Assembly (NCBI GenBank): GCA_050012675.1
Contig: JBEKGS010000091.1
Coordinates: 1 to 10,173 of the forward strand
Direction of reading: 5' to 3'
Source: Fen-455 sp050012675
GTDB taxonomy: Bacteria; Actinomycetota; Acidimicrobiia; Acidimicrobiales; Bog-793
Length of the DNA: 10,173 nucleotides
The notes under the pieces were generated by a model, which saw nothing but the letters and a program-made list of their open reading frames with translations, had not been told where the DNA came from and ran no database searches. Of the stretch, positions 1 through 6,704 are shown one piece after another (position 1 is the first letter of the stretch; each line of letters opens with the position of its first letter). Position numbers and translations under genes: made by a program.

Positions 1-1
1 G

Positions 2-1612
2 GCCCTGTCGCTGTTCCTAGGTTTCGCGATCATCGTGCTCGCAGAAGCGACACCGGCATCGGCGACGACGTTGAACGTTTGCCAACGGGGTTGCACATAT
101 ACCCAGGTCGCGCCGGCGCTCGCCGCGGCCCATAACGGCGACACGGTGCTCATCGGCCCCGGCACGTACGCGGGCGGCATAACGATCAATGAGAACGTCA
201 ACCTCGTCGGGTCGGGCCCGGGACGGACGGTCATCAGCGGCGGCGGCCCGGTCTTGACCATCGGATCGTCAACGAGCACCCCGACAGTCACGGTATCGAA
301 TCTGACGATAACCGGCGGCATGAGCAGCGGCGATCCGGAGAGCCCGAAGTGCGGTCCCGATATCCCGACGTGCGGTCCTGGTTACACGACGGCGGAGGCA
401 CTTGGAGGCGGCATCGAAACCTTCCCCGGCACGACAGTGACGATCGCCCACAGCGTCATCACGGGCAACCAGGCGGTACCGGCCGTGACGGTGACAAGCG
501 TGGCTGCCATGTGTGCCGCCGGAGTGATGTGCATGACCTCGGAAGGGGCAGGTGGCGGGATCGACGACTGGGGGACGATGACGCTCATCGGCAGTGCGGT
601 CACCGACAACCAGGTGAGCGGGCTCCAGGCCGACGGCGGCGGCATCACCGTCGAGTTGAACGCCTCTCTATCGCTGCAAGGCTCGGCCGTGACCGGTAAC
701 TCGGCCACAGCCCCATCGCCTGACGGACGCTTCGCGGCTGGCGGTGGCATCTTTGTGGACAGCGGTGGCTCGCTCGCGGTCGACGGCAGTGTCATCGATG
801 ACAACACGTCGCGTCTCTCGAACTTGATCGCGACCCCGTACCCCGAAGGGGGTGGCAACACCGACCAGGACAATGCCTACTCCGGCGGTGTTGATGTTGC
901 CAACGGGTCGACGGGGACCATCCGCGACTCCGAGATCGACGGGAACTCGGTGACCGTGAGCACCCCGTTCGGTCAGGCATATGGCTCTGACGCGGCGCTC
1001 TGTTCCTGCGGCGGCGGCCCTCTGACACTTCAGGACGTGCGGATTGAAAGGAATGATCTCACCGTCGACGCCTTGACTGACGTTGCCAACGGGCCGAGCG
1101 GTCCGGGCACCTTGGAGGCTGATGGGAACGCGACAATCACAGACGTAGCGGTCGTCGGCAACGAGATGACGATGACATCGCCGAACGACAACGCCGGTTC
1201 GATCGGCGTCGTTGGCTTTCTTGGTGGTGCCGTGCCCGTGACGATCGCAAACAGCATCATCTCCGACAACAATTCAACGGCAGATGCTCCGAACGGGGCT
1301 GCCACGATCCAAGGAGCCGGGGTGACCAACGATTCCGATCTTGTCCTTGACAACGTGATCGTGTTCGGAAACAAGGGAGTGGCGAACGGGGAAAGCGGCT
1401 CCGCAGAAGGTGGCGGTATCTGGAACGGCCCTATCTTCGGTGGTCCGATACCATCGCTCGCGCTCTACGACAGCAACGTCCTCGGGAACGTCCTCAGCGG
1501 CACGCCCGCGATAACGCTTCAGGGCGCCGGCGTCTACACCCAAGGCGCCCCGGCCACGCTCACCAACAGCCTCGTGGCGCACAACGTCCCTGACCAGTGC
1601 TACGGCTGTTAG
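2..1612 (+). CDS. Secreted right-handed parallel beta-helix protein (5' partial)
   Basis: The reading frame is open to the left edge, so the true start lies upstream; the GTG at 35 is inside the signal peptide. The first visible residues (ALSLFLGFAIIVLAEATPASA) form a hydrophobic core ending in an Ala-x-Ala signal-peptidase-like site, so the protein is exported. The mature part opens with a short segment containing CQRGC and then DTVLIGPGTYAGGITI, a typical entry into a pectin-lyase-like (NosD/Pmp-type) beta-helix. About eleven imperfect coils follow, each with a Ser-x-Ile/Val-x-x-Asn ladder (SVITGN, SAVTGN, SEIDGN, SIISDN, SNVLGN, SLVAHN) alternating with glycine-rich GGGI turns. Cysteines come in close pairs in loops and at the C-terminal CYGC, suggesting disulfides. 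No catalytic site, sortase motif or C-terminal membrane anchor is visible. The fold is confident; the role (surface adhesin or polysaccharide-active protein) is unknown. Confidence 0.85.
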   Translation, partial: ALSLFLGFAIIVLAEATPASATTLNVCQRGCTYTQVAPALAAAHNGDTVLIGPGTYAGGITINENVNLVGSGPGRTVISGGGPVLTIGSSTSTPTVTVSNLTITGGMSSGDPESPKCGPDIPTCGPGYTTAEALGGGIETFPGTTVTIAHSVITGNQAVPAVTVTSVAAMCAAGVMCMTSEGAGGGIDDWGTMTLIGSAVTDNQVSGLQADGGGITVELNASLSLQGSAVTGNSATAPSPDGRFAAGGGIFVDSGGSLAVDGSVIDDNTSRLSNLIATPYPEGGGNTDQDNAYSGGVDVANGSTGTIRDSEIDGNSVTVSTPFGQAYGSDAALCSCGGGPLTLQDVRIERNDLTVDALTDVANGPSGPGTLEADGNATITDVAVVGNEMTMTSPNDNAGSIGVVGFLGGAVPVTIANSIISDNNSTADAPNGAATIQGAGVTNDSDLVLDNVIVFGNKGVANGESGSAEGGGIWNGPIFGGPIPSLALYDSNVLGNVLSGTPAITLQGAGVYTQGAPATLTNSLVAHNVPDQCYGC

Positions 1613-1619
1613 TCCTCCC

Positions 1620-1664
1620 ACGAGCTTGACGGTGCTGCCGCTGTACGACTCCACGTCAGCTCGT
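1620..1664 (+). terminator. Long imperfect hairpin after the beta-helix gene
   Basis: Eight bases after the beta-helix stop codon, ACGAGCTTGACG (1620-1631) faces CGTCAGCTCGT (1654-1664). The arms pair over 11 bp with a single bulged T and a 22-base loop. No T-run follows, so this is not a classic intrinsic terminator, but the position immediately downstream of a stop suggests a 3'-end structure. The function is inferred from position only. Confidence 0.35.
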
Positions 1665-2044
1665 ACTCCGGCTCAGGTCGACAAAATCGTCCGCGATGCG
1701 TTCGTATTCCTAATCGGTGCGCCAGAGCTCAACAGGCAGGCCCGCTCTCGGTTACGTCAAATAGAGGCCGTTTGGAGGCGGGCCGTTGCAGTCGAACTGG
1801 GAGTTCCTGAGATCGCGCCAGACATTGGGCCGAGCATGGGTCGGTAGTTCGAAGCGAAGCGTTCAGGAGAACCGCCTCCATGCCTGACCTGGTGGGAGCC
1901 ATAGAGCCACTGTTGCCTGCGGCGTGGAGTTTCACATATGGGTGTAACGCAGTCGCGGCTTTCCATGCGACTGCCAGATCTCGGCGCTAACGGAGCAATC
2001 AGGCGCGTTCGAGCGCCTCAGGGTGGTCTGCCGCGGGTGCTGAT
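1665..2044. other. Stretch without a recognisable gene
   Basis: A short plus-strand frame (1626-1847) and several minus-strand frames are open here, but none reads like a known protein or has a convincing ribosome site. The only clear structure is the inverted repeat AGGCGC (2001-2006) / GCGCCT (2013-2018), about 27 bp beyond the end of the neighbouring transposase relic. It may be the 3' non-coding end of that insertion sequence. I see no tRNA or other RNA gene. Confidence 0.4.
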
Positions 2045-2581
2045 CTAACAGGCGTCGGGCGGGGTGTTCGCCGCTGGGCCCAGCAGGTCTGCGATCGTCT
2101 TTCTCTGGTGCTTGCGCGTCTTTGGCGGGAGCCAGTTCGCGATCCTGGGGGCATCGTCGGCCTGTCGCTCGTCGAATGCCCTGATGGCCCGTCGTTGCGC
2201 ACAACAGAGACGCAGGCGAGCATCAACATGACTGGGGCGATCCCAGTCATGCGGCACCAGCCGCGGCTGACGTCGTTGGTGGCCGAGTCCTTCAGAGTGG
2301 AGAAGGTCCGCTCGACCGCCATGCGCCTCGCGTATGAGGGCTGGTGCCTTTCGAGGGATAGTCGTGCTTCTGCCGGGTCTTGACTTGCGGCCCGACGGTG
2401 ATGGTTCGCTGGTAACAGCACGGCGGCGGGCTGTTAGGGGGCAAGAACACCTCTGGCCGCTTATTCGAGAGGGACATCGACTCTTCTCGTAACGGGCAGC
2501 AGAGCTTGCCCATAGCGGCCGGGCACATCACGGTGGTAGCCGTCGGCGTCGTCGCGGCCTCTACCTCCTGCTTGCTCCCCT
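2045..2581 (-). pseudogene. Transposase C-terminal relic with three frameshifts
   Basis: Read on the minus strand, four pieces in successive frames join into one transposase-like C-terminus. The first is DDADGYHR (about 2580-2534). The second is VMCPAAMGKLCCPLREESM through CCYQRTITV and KTRQKHDYPSK (about 2534-2352). The third is HQPSYARRMAVERTFSTLKD through RGWCRMTG and LACVSVVRND (about 2350-2192). The last is RAIRAFDERQADDA through LPPKTRKHQRKTIADL, ending at the TAG at 2047-2045. The breaks near 2534, 2351 and 2190 each look like single-base indels. The R-x-x-VERTFSTLKDxATNDVSRGWCR block is what I recall from a family of actinobacterial transposase-like proteins, but I cannot name the IS family with certainty. 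The N-terminal half is missing, so the element cannot move by itself. Its upstream end merges with the 5' region of the HD-LuxR gene on the other strand. Confidence 0.75.
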
Positions 2582-2640
2582 TTATGGTCGCACTCTGGAA
2601 GGACGCTTGGGCTCCCAGTCCGGAACCTTATCCTGGACCC

Positions 2641-4203
2641 GTGGTGAGCAGCAGAGAGCTCTCCGAGTTCCCACTCTCGGAGTTGTTAGGAGTTCTGTCC
2701 TTCGGAGTCGACCTCGGCATGGGCCAGCCGATGGAGCATGTGCTCAGGCAGTGCCTTATCGCGTTGAGGATGGCCGAGAAGATCGGTCTCGCGGCCGGAG
2801 ATATGGAGGCTGTGTACTTCGCTTCATTAGTCGCCTGGGTCGGCTGCCACGTAGACGCCTACGAGCAGGCTAAGTGGTTCGGTGACGACACTGTCCTCAA
2901 GGGCGATTTCCGACGGGTCGACTTGGCCACTGCGTCGTCAGGACCCCTGTTCGTGCTCCGCCATCTGGGGAGTGGCCGACCTTTGCATCAGCGCGTGGGC
3001 ATGGTCCCAGCGTTCCTAGGAGCCGGGCGCCGGGTGGCAGAGTCGATGCTCGAGGTCCACTGGCGCGCCTCGGATGAGCTCATGGCGCGCCTCGGTCTCG
3101 ACCAGCTCGTCAGGGACACAGTCGAGCAGAGCTTCGAACGCTGGGACGGGCGAGGAGCGCCCAAGGGTCTCAAAGGCAATCAGATCCTGATCACCTCGCG
3201 GTTGGTGAACCTAGCCGACGTAGTCGAAGTGTTCCATGCGTCCGCCGGTGTCGGGGCGGCCGTGTCGGTGGCCCGCGAACGGCGGGGGAGCCAGTTTGAC
3301 CCGGATCTGGTCGAGGTCTTTGCTAACACCGCCGAGGATCTCTTCAAAGAACTCGACGCGCTGTCAGCGTGGGAGGCGATCGTCAGTGCCGAGCCAGCTT
3401 CACGCTACCGGCTGACTAACAGCGAACTTGAGGCGGCCCTAGAGGCCATCTCCGACTTCTGCGACGTTAAGTCGCCCTACACCATCGGCCATTCGAAGGG
3501 GGTGGCCAGTCTGGTCGCCGCCGCAGCACCGTCTTTTGGCCTCGATGCGGCACAGGCGACCTTGGTCCGGCGGGCGGCTCTAGTACACGACCTTGGGAAA
3601 CTCGGGGTGCCGAACGTCGTCTTGGACAAGGTCGGGAGGTTGAGCCCCTCGGAACTGGAGCGGGTCCGCATGCACTCCTACCTCACAGAACGAATGCTCT
3701 CCTCGTCGACCGGTCTGATTCCGATGGCTGCGGTGGCTGGCCAGCACCACGAACGTATGGACGGGTCGGGCTATCCCCGAGGCCTGTCGGGCGGTGAGAT
3801 CAGCCCCGGCGGACGGCTGCTGGCCGCGGCAGATAGCTATCACGCCCGACTCGAGCCACGGCCTCATCGCCCCGCCAGGACACGGGATCAGGCGGCAGAA
3901 GAGGTGAGGGCCGAGGTGCGCGCCGGCCGTCTCGACGGGGATGCTGTGGCCGCTGTCCTCGGCTCTGGGGGCCGCCGGGGCAGCCGCCGCCGGGAGTGGC
4001 CGGCCGGCCTGACGGGGCGTGAAGTCGAGATTCTTCGGCTGATCGCCCGAGGCTTGTCGAACCGGCAGATCGCCTGTGAGCTGACGATCTCGCCGAAGAC
4101 GGCCAATGCCCACGTGGAGCACATTTACACAAAATTGGGCGTCAACAGCCGGGCGTTGGCCAGCCTGTTCGCGGCCAAGCACGGCTTGATCACCGTCGAG
4201 TAG
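2641..4203 (+). CDS. Tandem HD / HD-GYP domain protein with C-terminal LuxR HTH
   Basis: This is a 520-aa cytoplasmic regulator. The frame is open from an ATG at 2506, but 2506 to about 2580 is antisense to a transposase relic and its translation there does not resemble the family. The family-like sequence (SEFPLSELLGVLSFGVDL) begins just after tandem GTG codons at 2641 and 2644, so I start at 2641; no strong ribosome site is visible. Residues about 5-225 form a first HD-like domain whose His-Asp pair is lost (V64-A-W-V-G-C) and whose HHE...GYP segment reads ERWDGRGAP (166-174). Residues about 270-410 form a second HD-GYP domain with H284, VHDLGK (315-320) and HHERMDGSGYP (369-379), matching the metal and c-di-GMP phosphodiesterase signature. 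LTGREVEILRLIARG from residue 457 begins a LuxR/GerE DNA-binding domain. It probably links a nucleotide or metabolic signal to transcription; the target is unknown. Confidence 0.85.
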   Translation: MVSSRELSEFPLSELLGVLSFGVDLGMGQPMEHVLRQCLIALRMAEKIGLAAGDMEAVYFASLVAWVGCHVDAYEQAKWFGDDTVLKGDFRRVDLATASSGPLFVLRHLGSGRPLHQRVGMVPAFLGAGRRVAESMLEVHWRASDELMARLGLDQLVRDTVEQSFERWDGRGAPKGLKGNQILITSRLVNLADVVEVFHASAGVGAAVSVARERRGSQFDPDLVEVFANTAEDLFKELDALSAWEAIVSAEPASRYRLTNSELEAALEAISDFCDVKSPYTIGHSKGVASLVAAAAPSFGLDAAQATLVRRAALVHDLGKLGVPNVVLDKVGRLSPSELERVRMHSYLTERMLSSSTGLIPMAAVAGQHHERMDGSGYPRGLSGGEISPGGRLLAAADSYHARLEPRPHRPARTRDQAAEEVRAEVRAGRLDGDAVAAVLGSGGRRGSRRREWPAGLTGREVEILRLIARGLSNRQIACELTISPKTANAHVEHIYTKLGVNSRALASLFAAKHGLITVE

Positions 4204-4218
4204 CAGTCCTAGGCGGAA

Positions 4219-4236
4219 ATCGGGTAAACGCCCGAT
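4219..4236 (+). terminator. Small hairpin between regulator and methyltransferase
   Basis: ATCGGG (4219-4224) and CCCGAT (4231-4236) form a perfect 6-bp stem with a 6-base loop, 16 bases after the stop of the HD-LuxR gene. There is no T-run, so termination is only a guess. The 96-bp gap suggests the methyltransferase downstream could have its own promoter, though I see no clear -35/-10 pair. Confidence 0.3.
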
Positions 4237-4299
4237 GCCGGCAAACAAGCCTCTTCCTACGATCTCCTTCGTTCGCCCAACAAGTTCGGAGGATCGATC

Positions 4300-5370
4300 A
4301 TGACCACGAGTACCGATGTCGACATGGACAAGCTGATGAGCTTCGTGTTCCGAGCCGTCGATGAAGTTGGTGCCACCCTGAACACGGCCTTGGTGGTCAT
4401 GGGTGACAAGCTCGGCCTGTACCGGACCCTAGCCGGCGCCGGACCGTTGACGCCGGCCGAGGTGGCCTCCCGTAGCGGCTGTGCCGAGCGCTACGTTCGC
4501 GAGTGGCTCAACGCCCAGGCCGCCAGCGGCTACCTCGAATACGACCCTGGGAGTGGTCGCTATCTTTTGCCGGCCGAGCAAGCGGTGGCCCTGACCGACG
4601 AGTCCAGCCCTGCCTACTTGCCAGGCTTCTTCCAGATCGCCCTTGGTTCGGTACACGACGCCCCCCGAGTCGTGGAGGCCGCCCGAAGCGGCGCCGGAAT
4701 CGGCTGGCACGACCACGTCGCCGATGTGCACGACGGTTGCGAACGGTTCTTCCGGCCGGGTTACAACGCCCATCTGGTCGAGGAGTGGCTCCCGGCCCTT
4801 CATGGCGTGGTAACCAAGCTCGAGGCCGGTGCCCACGTGGCGGACGTCGGCTGCGGTCACGGCGCGTCCACCATCCTCATGGCCCAAGCCTTCCCCGCCT
4901 CTACCTTCGTTGGGTTCGATTACCACCAGGCTTCGATCCAGGTGGCGGCGAAGAGGGCCCATGCCGCCGGGGTCGGTGCACGCGTCTCGTTCGAAGTGGC
5001 CCCGGCCGCCGCCTTCCCCGGCGCTGACTACGACCTCGTGACGATGTTCGACTGCCTCCACGACATGGGCGACCCCTCCGGCGCCGCACGACACATCCGG
5101 GCGGCCCTCGCCGCGGACGGTACGTGGATGATCGTCGAGCCCGCCGCTGGGGACCGGGTGGAGGACAACCTCAATCCGGTCGGGCGTGCCTACTACGCAT
5201 TCTCGACGTTGCTCTGCACTCCGTGCTCACTCTCCCAGGAAGTCGGTATGGCGTTGGGAGCCCAGGCGGGGCAGGCGCGCATCCGGGACGTCGTGACCGG
5301 CGCCGGGTTCAGCCACTTCCACCGAGTGGCGGAGACACCTTTCAACATGGTCTTCGAAGCCCTGCCTTGA
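4300..5370 (+). CDS. Class I SAM-dependent methyltransferase with N-terminal winged helix (Rv2258c-like)
   Basis: This 356-aa protein has a clear start: GGAGGA at 4288-4293 lies 6 bases before the ATG. Residues about 15-95 are a winged-helix dimerisation-type domain (LTPAEVASRSGCAERYVREWL, then a GYLEYDP wing), as in small-molecule O-methyltransferases and Mycobacterium tuberculosis Rv2258c. The Rossmann-like catalytic half carries motif I DVGCGHG (182-188), an acidic motif II (FVGFDYH) and a post-II VTMFDCLHDMGDP segment. These are the features of SAM binding. The acceptor substrate cannot be read from sequence. A 99-aa gene follows after 40 bp with its own strong ribosome site, so the two are probably co-transcribed and may act on the same compound. 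Such proteins are often annotated as transcriptional regulators because of the winged helix, but the intact motif I supports an enzyme. Confidence 0.88.
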   Translation: MTTSTDVDMDKLMSFVFRAVDEVGATLNTALVVMGDKLGLYRTLAGAGPLTPAEVASRSGCAERYVREWLNAQAASGYLEYDPGSGRYLLPAEQAVALTDESSPAYLPGFFQIALGSVHDAPRVVEAARSGAGIGWHDHVADVHDGCERFFRPGYNAHLVEEWLPALHGVVTKLEAGAHVADVGCGHGASTILMAQAFPASTFVGFDYHQASIQVAAKRAHAAGVGARVSFEVAPAAAFPGADYDLVTMFDCLHDMGDPSGAARHIRAALAADGTWMIVEPAAGDRVEDNLNPVGRAYYAFSTLLCTPCSLSQEVGMALGAQAGQARIRDVVTGAGFSHFHRVAETPFNMVFEALP

Positions 5371-5410
5371 GCTCCCACATTTCCGAAACACGAGAGAGGA
5401 GGACCGCGGG

Positions 5411-5710
5411 ATGAGATTCATCCAGATCTTCGAGTTCACGACTACCCGCATCGATGCGGTGGAGGCTCTCATGGACAACTGGGTGGCCCAGTCCGAGGGA
5501 CGCCGCACGGTCGTCCGCTCGGTTCTCACCGCCGACCGAGATCGGCCGCTGACCTACGTGCAGATTGTCGAGTTCTCCTCTTTCGAAGGGGCCATGCAGA
5601 ACTCCGCGCTGGCCGAGACCGCCGAGTTCGCTCAGAGGTTGGCCGAGCTATGTGAAGAACCTCCTCGGTTCCGCAACCTCGACCTTGTTCGCACCGACGA
5701 GTTCGCCTAA
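5411..5710 (+). CDS. Small ABM-like alpha/beta-barrel protein
   Basis: This 99-aa protein has AGGAGGA at 5397-5403, 7 bases before the ATG, one of the best ribosome sites in the window. It has no signal peptide or membrane segment. Two similar beta-strand elements (RFIQIFEF near residue 2 and TYVQIVEFSSFEGAM near residue 48), each followed by a helix, resemble the ferredoxin-like fold of antibiotic-biosynthesis-monooxygenase (ABM) or EthD-type dimeric alpha/beta barrels. Length fits that fold (about 90-110 aa). No catalytic residue is certain. It follows the methyltransferase on the same strand and probably belongs to its operon. I see a fold resemblance only; oxygenase, cyclase or plain binding roles are all possible. 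Confidence 0.7.
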   Translation: MRFIQIFEFTTTRIDAVEALMDNWVAQSEGRRTVVRSVLTADRDRPLTYVQIVEFSSFEGAMQNSALAETAEFAQRLAELCEEPPRFRNLDLVRTDEFA

Positions 5711-5717
5711 TCGCACC

Positions 5718-6098
5718 TGGACTTTTGTGCGGATATCACAGTCAGCCATCGCTGCGGCGACCGCGTGCCCGGTCGTAGGCAGCGAGGGCTGAGCAATCCG
5801 GGGTGGCCAGCCACGTCCCGGCCGAGCGGAGAGCACGCGGCGATCTGGGAGCTCGTCTCAGCGCTGGGTCCAGGACTTAACCGGGCAGTCCGGCTCCTGG
5901 CAAAAGAAGCGTCGCTTGGACCACACGAGGCACCCCCCGGTCAAAGGCTGGCAGGTTTCTCACGATCACTCGGAGCCGGTCCTTGGTTCTGGCGATAACG
6001 CCGCAGGAAGGACACCCTGCCGCGCGACGGATCGTACCGATGCCGACGAGCAGCTCATCGCCGTCTTCGGTCACCGCCGGCACCCGGAAGCCGGGCAA
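5718..6098 (-). pseudogene. ISL3-family transposase N-terminal relic
   Basis: On the minus strand, LPGFRVPAVTEDGDELLVG, AGCPSCGVIARTKDR and VRNLPAFDRG (about 6098-5935) continue, after a one-base frameshift near 5930, as LVWSKRRFFCQEPDCPVKSWTQR, ending at an in-frame TGA (5860-5858). Beyond it, RRVLSARPGRGW and GHAVAAAMADCDI read like degraded following sequence. The CPSCG plus CQEPDC pair is the N-terminal zinc ribbon of ISL3-type transposases, and VWSKRRFFC fits the segment before the second cysteine pair. A TAA lies immediately upstream of the first homologous codon (TTG at 6098-6096), so no start remains, and the DDE catalytic domain is absent. This is a dead fragment. It fills most of the gap between the 99-aa gene and the VOC gene; the rest (about 6099-6224) holds only short palindromes. 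Confidence 0.7.
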
Positions 6099-6224
6099 TT
6101 ACACAACGCCTAATCGAAATTCGATACCGACACCCATGACACGGGTCTTCCTCTCTCGAAGCTTTCGATAGCCACGAGAATGGTGGGGCCCCTGGCCGCG
6201 CCGGTGGATACCTATCGGACCGCT

Positions 6225-6668
6225 CTACCCGGCCGGGTGGTTAGGACAGTTGAACATCCACCGGATCCCGTACCGGTCGGCGCAGGTCCCCCAGTACGCG
6301 CCCCAGGGCATGTCCATGAGGCCGAACTGATCGCTCCCGCCATCGGACAGGAGCCTGAACAGTCGCTCGGTATCGGCGCGGTCCTCGAGCTCGAGGTTGA
6401 TCGTCATCGAGTTGCCGAGGCGGCGCTCATGGCCGAGCGACTCGAGCATGTCGGTCCCCATGATGACGTGGCCCGCCAGGATCGGGAGCTCGACATGCAT
6501 GACCATCTCCTTCTCGGCCTCGGACAGCTCGGGCTGCCCGGGGGAGGGGGGCATGTCGCCCATCCGGGAGATCGGCGCGAGGAACTCGGTGCCGAAAACC
6601 GACCTGTAGAAGTTGAACGCCTCCTCGGTGTTCCCCATGAAGTTGAGGTAGGTGCTGACTCGGGGCAT
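6225..6668 (-). CDS. VOC-superfamily (PhnB/YjdN-like) protein
   Basis: This 147-aa cytoplasmic protein has AAAGGA at 6680-6675 (minus strand), 6 bases before the ATG. The opening PRVSTYLNFMGNTEEAFNFYRSVFG is the classic start of PhnB-like proteins, which are often misannotated as 3-demethylubiquinone methyltransferases. The middle GHVIMGTDMLES, a second-module segment NSMTINLELEDRADTERLFRLL and the closing DRYGIRWMFNC are also typical. Two beta-alpha-beta-beta-beta modules fit the vicinal-oxygen-chelate fold and the length is normal. The substrate is unknown. It begins 36 bp after the stop of the ArsR-SRPBCC fusion gene on the same strand and should share that gene's promoter and repression. 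PhnB-like, SRPBCC and ArsR genes recur together in many bacteria as small uncharacterised operons; here two of them are one chain. Confidence 0.87.
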   Translation of the reverse strand: MPRVSTYLNFMGNTEEAFNFYRSVFGTEFLAPISRMGDMPPSPGQPELSEAEKEMVMHVELPILAGHVIMGTDMLESLGHERRLGNSMTINLELEDRADTERLFRLLSDGGSDQFGLMDMPWGAYWGTCADRYGIRWMFNCPNHPAG

Positions 6669-6704
6669 CGGCTGTCCTTTCTGTCTCGTGGTGTCGTTGT
6701 TGGC

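Noticed and set aside
1626..1847. Plus-strand 73-codon ORF after the beta-helix gene
   Set aside because: It starts inside the hairpin region, has no ribosome site and resembles no family I know; kept only as part of an unassigned stretch.
1880..1935. Possible transposase start (VGAIEPLLPAAW) on the plus strand
   Set aside because: The EPLLP string resembles the start of some IS5/IS4-type transposases, but the similarity stops after a few residues, so it is too short to support.
3580..4248. Minus-strand 222-codon ORF
   Set aside because: It is antisense to the HD-GYP and LuxR domains, which carry clear motifs on the plus strand.
6113..6125. Short palindrome ATCGAAATTCGAT and a similar TCGAAGCTTTCGA-like repeat about 40 bp on
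   Set aside because: Arms are only 5-6 bp, they lie in decayed sequence beside the ISL3 relic, and there is no gene start to regulate.
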